The translations under genes were made by a program, and so were the position numbers. A DNA stretch of 64,000 nt. Origin: Marinoscillum pacificum. Lineage in GTDB: Bacteria > Bacteroidota > Bacteroidia > Cytophagales > Cyclobacteriaceae. The stretch spans positions 248,001 to 312,000 of the forward strand of contig NZ_JAMZMJ010000001.1 of the NCBI RefSeq assembly GCF_024714495.1. Direction: 5' to 3'. Below the pieces are notes generated by a model that saw nothing but the letters and a program-made list of their open reading frames with translations, was not told the DNA's origin and made no database searches. Below are positions 63,696 through 64,000 of the stretch, one piece after another. Position 1 is the first letter of the stretch. Each line of letters opens with the position of its first letter.

Positions 63696-63813
63696 TTTAC
63701 GTAAAAAAATGGAATGCCAGGTACATGTTTTGCAAAATACTGTTTGACTACAGACCTAAGTCTGTAGGAGTTTATTTTGCGTGCAGTAAACACATTCCAT
63801 TTTTAGTAAAAGA
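63696..63813. ncRNA. Nested hairpin element N2 (putative structured RNA or folded DNA)
   Basis: The outer perfect stem of 12 bp pairs 63705-63716 with 63793-63804 and extends with bulges to 63696 and 63813. GCAAAATA (63732-63739) pairs with TATTTTGC (63773-63780). CTGTTTGA (63740-63747) and GAGTTTA (63768-63774) flank an apical hairpin CTACAGAC-CTAA-GTCTGTAG (63748-63767). The layout is the same as N1. Confidence 0.7.
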
Positions 63814-63845
63814 TTTACAGGCCTAGCTTTTTGATACTGGGCCGC

Positions 63846-63891
63846 AGAGGCTTTTTGGCACGGTCCGACGCATCGGTGAAAAAAGTATGAG
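63846..63891. repeat. ATACTTTTG-type repeat, diverged copy
   Basis: AGAGGCTTTT (63846-63855) and AAAAGTATGAG (63881-63891) match the outer parts of the copy at 63005-63041. The interior differs and is GC-rich (CGGTCCGACGCATCGG), like the interior of copy 1 at 52391. The palindrome itself is incomplete. Confidence 0.5.
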
Positions 63892-64000
63892 AGAAATGGT
63901 TGAACCCCATAGAGTACCGGGAATTATAACTGGCCGAAGTGATAGTAGGCACAATAATCAGTGTTGGATAACCTGCTATCTTGGAAGAGTCTAAAAGTTA

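Larger units (their letters stand above)
62682..64000. other. Non-coding, hairpin-rich right end of window
   Basis: The 1.3-kb end has no intact gene. It carries two related nested hairpins (62873-62999, 63696-63813), ATACTTTTG-type palindromes (63016-63039, 63846-63891), a pseudogene (63131-63250) and small inverted repeats such as CATCCAA/TTGGATG (63386-63422). The rest shows nothing I can assign. Confidence 0.6.

Noticed and set aside
62873-63813. Nested hairpins as a retron msr-msd RNA
   Set aside because: Outer inverted repeats would fit, but no reverse transcriptase frame is present on either strand in the window, and the apical arrangement repeats with conserved loops, which is not typical of retrons.
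1-64000. CRISPR array, tRNA or rRNA genes
   Set aside because: I saw no regularly spaced direct repeats with unique spacers, no cloverleaf with a GGTTCGAATCC-like arm, and no rRNA core sequence. A dedicated scan would be more sensitive.

Overview
The window reads as chromosome of a free-living Bacteroidota bacterium, most likely Cytophagales-like. The evidence is a SusC/SusD pair, AT-rich DNA with TAnnTTTG-type -7 elements (for example before the DEAD-box helicase), OmpA and surface-lipoprotein families typical of the phylum, weak Shine-Dalgarno signals, and small XRE regulators typical of Bacteroidota. The genus cannot be fixed from the sequence. No rRNA, tRNA, CRISPR array, transposase, integrase or reverse transcriptase is visible.

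Layout. (1) 1-7 kb: housekeeping and stress genes (M20 peptidase end, peroxiredoxin-like protein, acyltransferase, SH3 lipoprotein, YaaA, exonuclease/GIY-YIG fusion, SMP-30 protein, HPF). (2) 7.3-12.96 kb: a cobalamin riboswitch before metE, whose start codon lies in a perfect 11-bp stem, then a CWC protein, a LOV-like PAS protein without the adduct cysteine, a thioesterase and a DEAD-box helicase. (3) 13-15.9 kb: an arsenic operon (arsR, two arsenate-reductase/phosphatase-like genes of which the second has a signal peptide, ACR3). (4) 15.9-23 kb: a metallophosphoesterase/outer-membrane-barrel protein with an SdiA-regulated-type lipoprotein, then an HD-PycTM membrane protein tail-to-tail with a membrane class III nucleotide cyclase. 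(5) 23-37 kb: one long minus-strand unit with SusC, SusD, SGNH hydrolase, SLC13 carboxylate transporter, LTD/Calx-beta surface protein, secreted esterase and pckA, next to a Cache-domain chemoreceptor. This suggests scavenging of an esterified or bound organic acid that feeds gluconeogenesis. (6) 37-51 kb: a membrane HTH protein, an ECF sigma factor with its membrane partner, a divergent AraC/aldehyde dehydrogenase/DUF779 unit with a two-site AraC-type operator, carbonic anhydrase, MFS transporter, thioesterase, a 33-codon membrane microprotein, and a 1180-residue OmpA-family protein.

(7) 51.3-64 kb is different in character. Gene blocks (ABM/MBL/AraC; tyrosinase/HEAT/SCO-MerC; a two-gene membrane unit; an XRE regulator) are separated by 0.3-1.3 kb spacers packed with inverted repeats. 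Several are 100-130 nt nested hairpins with perfect 10-13 bp outer stems. Two of them (62873-62999 and 63696-63813) share the same internal-loop sequences, CTGTTTGA and GAGTTTA, around stems whose sequences differ compensatorily. A decayed duplicate of the XRE gene lies between those two. Palindromes built on ATACTTTTG/CAAAAGTAT recur at both ends of this region. This is the best candidate in the window for an undescribed element: a structured RNA or folded-DNA repeat system tied to an XRE regulator and to gene-block exchange. Its function is not established by anything visible here.
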